NCBI RefSeq assembly: GCF_902832845.1
Contig: NZ_CADFDB010000011.1
Coordinates: forward strand, 1-64,000
DNA from: Burkholderia metallica
GTDB taxonomy: Bacteria > Pseudomonadota > Gammaproteobacteria > Burkholderiales > Burkholderiaceae
Direction of reading: 5' to 3'
Length of the DNA stretch: 64,000 nt
Shown here: positions 62,298 to 64,000 of the stretch, in pieces
How positions within the stretch are numbered: the stretch's first letter is position 1
Layout: each line of letters starts with the position of its first letter
Made by a program: the position numbers and the translations under genes
Notes under the pieces: generated by a model
Seen by the model: only the letters and a program-made list of their open reading frames with translations
The model's database searches: none
Told to the model about the DNA's origin: nothing

Positions 62298-64000
62298 GCG
62301 GAACCCCCGATGACGTTAACGACCTTGATCGTGCGTGTGTCCGGCACTTCGGCATACGACAGCACTTTCAATTGCGGCAGGCTGCGGCGCAGGAAACGCG
62401 CGAGCATCGCGCGCAGCGCGTGCTGCACGAGCAGCACGGGCGGCAGCCCGAGATTCTGTTGACGCAGCATCGCCTGTTGCGTGCCGGTCAGAAGGTTGTG
62501 CGCGAGGCCGGGTTCGAGGCCCGGGTTCGCGCCGGTGGCGAGCGCCTGCGACAGCACGCGCTCCAGATTCGAGTCAAGGCCCATCACCTGCATTTCGCCG
62601 GCGCCCGGATACCACTGCTGCGTGATCGCGCGGCCGAGCGCGAGACGCACCGCGGCCGTGATCTCGAACGCGTCGCCGCGGCCCGCATGCTCGGACACGG
62701 CCTCGAGGATCGTGCGCATGTCGCGGATCGGCACGCCTTCCTCGAGCAGGTTCTGCAGCACCTTCTGCAGCGTCGTCAGCGAGATCGTCTTCGGCACGAG
62801 GTCCTCGACGAGCGACGGCGCATCCTTGCCGGTGCGCTCGACGAGCGCCTGCACTTCCTGGCGGCCGAGCAGCTCGGCCGCGTGCTGGACGACCAGATGG
62901 TTCAGGTGCGTCGCGACGACCGTGCTCGCGTCGACCACCGTGTAGCCGTACACCTGCGCCTGCTCGCGCATCGCGACGTCGATCCACACGGCCGGCAGCC
63001 CGAACGCCGGGTCCTGCGTGGCGGCGCCCGGCAGCGCGGCCGTCACCTGGCCAGGGTTGATCGCGAGCCACTGGCCGGGGAACACTTCGCCGACGCCGAT
63101 CTCGACGCCCTTCAGCGCGATCCGGTACGCGTTCGGCCGCAGTTCGAGGTTGTCGCGGATATGGATCACCGGCGGCAGGAAGCCGATTTCCTGCGCGAAT
63201 TTCTTGCGGATGCTCTTGATGCGCTTGAGCAGTTCGCCGTCGCTGTTCTTGTCGACCAGCGGGATCAGCCGGTAGCCGACTTCCAGCCCGAGCGGGTCGA
63301 TCAGCTGCACGTCGTCCCAGGTCGCCTCGTGGCTGTCCGACGGCAGCACGGCGGGCGGCGCGATGTCGGTCAGGTCGCCGGCCGCCTTGCGGGCCGCCGC
63401 GCGCCGCGTCTGCGTGCGCGCCAGCCAGATCGCGCCGGCGCCGAGCGCGAGGAACGCGAAGTGCGGCATCCCGGGGATCAGCCCCATCAGCACGATGATC
63501 GCGCCGGTGATGTTCAGCACGCGCGGGTTCGTGAACAGCTGGCCGGTGATCTGCGTGCCGATGTCCTCGTCGGTCGCGACGCGCGACACGATCACGCCGG
63601 CCGCGGTCGAGATCACGAGCGACGGGATCTGCGCGACGAGGCCGTCGCCGATCGTCAGCAGCGTGTAGTTCGTGCCGGCGGCGGCGAACGTCATGTCGTG
63701 CTGGACCATCCCGACGATCAGCCCGCCGATCACGTTGATCGCCATGATGATCAGGCCGGCGATCGCATCGCCGCGCACGAACTTCGACGCGCCGTCCATC
63801 GACCCGTAGAACTCGGCTTCCTGCGATACGGCGAGACGCCGCTTGCGCGCCTGTTCCTCGTTGATGAGGCCGGCGTTCAGGTCGGCGTCGATCGCCATCT
63901 GCTTGCCGGGCATCGCGTCGAGCGTGAAGCGCGCGGACACTTCGGCGATCCGCCCCGCGCCCTTCGTGATCACCATGAAGTTGATGATCATCAGGATCAC
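62294..64000 (-). CDS. flhA: flagellar type III export protein FlhA (N-terminus beyond window)
   Basis: 568 residues are visible; about 130 N-terminal residues lie past base 64000. FlhA is the export gate of the flagellar secretion system. It shows the conserved loop VSARFTLDAMPGKQMAIDADLNAG near 21-44, the last membrane helices to about 185, and the large cytoplasmic domain after that (ELRPNAYRIALKGVEIGVGE, VPIRDMRTILEAVSEHA). The stop TGA overlaps the flhF start codon. Truncated only by the window edge. Confidence 0.95.
   Translation of the reverse strand: MILMIINFMVITKGAGRIAEVSARFTLDAMPGKQMAIDADLNAGLINEEQARKRRLAVSQEAEFYGSMDGASKFVRGDAIAGLIIMAINVIGGLIVGMVQHDMTFAAAGTNYTLLTIGDGLVAQIPSLVISTAAGVIVSRVATDEDIGTQITGQLFTNPRVLNITGAIIVLMGLIPGMPHFAFLALGAGAIWLARTQTRRAAARKAAGDLTDIAPPAVLPSDSHEATWDDVQLIDPLGLEVGYRLIPLVDKNSDGELLKRIKSIRKKFAQEIGFLPPVIHIRDNLELRPNAYRIALKGVEIGVGEVFPGQWLAINPGQVTAALPGAATQDPAFGLPAVWIDVAMREQAQVYGYTVVDASTVVATHLNHLVVQHAAELLGRQEVQALVERTGKDAPSLVEDLVPKTISLTTLQKVLQNLLEEGVPIRDMRTILEAVSEHAGRGDAFEITAAVRLALGRAITQQWYPGAGEMQVMGLDSNLERVLSQALATGANPGLEPGLAHNLLTGTQQAMLRQQNLGLPPVLLVQHALRAMLARFLRRSLPQLKVLSYAEVPDTRTIKVVNVIGGSA

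Overview
The window looks like chromosome 1 of a Burkholderia, most likely the B. cepacia complex. The support is very high GC with GC-rich third positions, a PaaR-type paa locus, Burkholderiaceae DUF2957 lipoproteins, an ahcY gene behind an SAH riboswitch, and polar-type flagellar regulators. It is housekeeping and metabolic chromosome: I see no insertion sequence, prophage, CRISPR array or integrative element.

Layout. 1-120: promoter and boxA leader of an rRNA operon reading off the left edge. 412-1686: secreted GDSL esterase. 1.8-7.3 kb: phenylacetyl-CoA epoxidase operon paaABCDE, a DUF1835 gene and the TetR regulator, with a perfect palindromic operator before paaA. 7.5-14.3 kb: GNAT protein, Lrp regulator divergent from hpd, a small exported protein and a fused indolepyruvate ferredoxin oxidoreductase; with paa this forms an aromatic amino acid catabolic neighbourhood. 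14.4-20.6 kb: maeB, pyrE, a PEBP protein, a flavodoxin-like protein and argC. 21.0-24.7 kb: two paralogous DUF2957 lipoproteins and an OmpW porin. 24.74-25.2 kb: a likely small RNA with two anti-Shine-Dalgarno repeats, then a scar made of the tails of a LysR gene and an MFS gene.

25.3-39.6 kb: LysE-type exporter, beta-hydroxyacid dehydrogenase, Mut7-C protein, small His/Lys-rich protein, a four-gene MacAB-like ABC system, a DUF2239/carotenoid oxygenase operon, a GST with a divergent LysR gene, and the glucarate pair gudP-gudD. 39.8-43.98 kb: tRNA-Ala(CGC), cytochrome c, dolP, diaA, yraN, rsmI and rlpA. 44.6-55.9 kb: an MBL hydrolase with an exonuclease, AsnC regulator, CDF transporter, H-NS protein, HugZ-like protein, MFS transporter, LivK-type binding protein, nitronate monooxygenase, dienelactone hydrolase and amidase. 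56.0-58.9 kb: metF, a holin-like gene and ahcY under the SAH riboswitch, a methyl-cycle operon. 58.97-64 kb: fliA, flhG, flhF and flhA (cut by the right edge).

The most interesting element is the putative sRNA at about 24739-24799. Its repeats pair perfectly over 10-12 bases with the ribosome binding sites of the indolepyruvate oxidoreductase and of gudP in this same window, which suggests post-transcriptional control of carbon catabolism. Other points of note are the LysR/MFS deletion scar, the twin ACCCGGGT operators of the carotenoid oxygenase operon, and an FlhG whose P-loop has lost its lysines.
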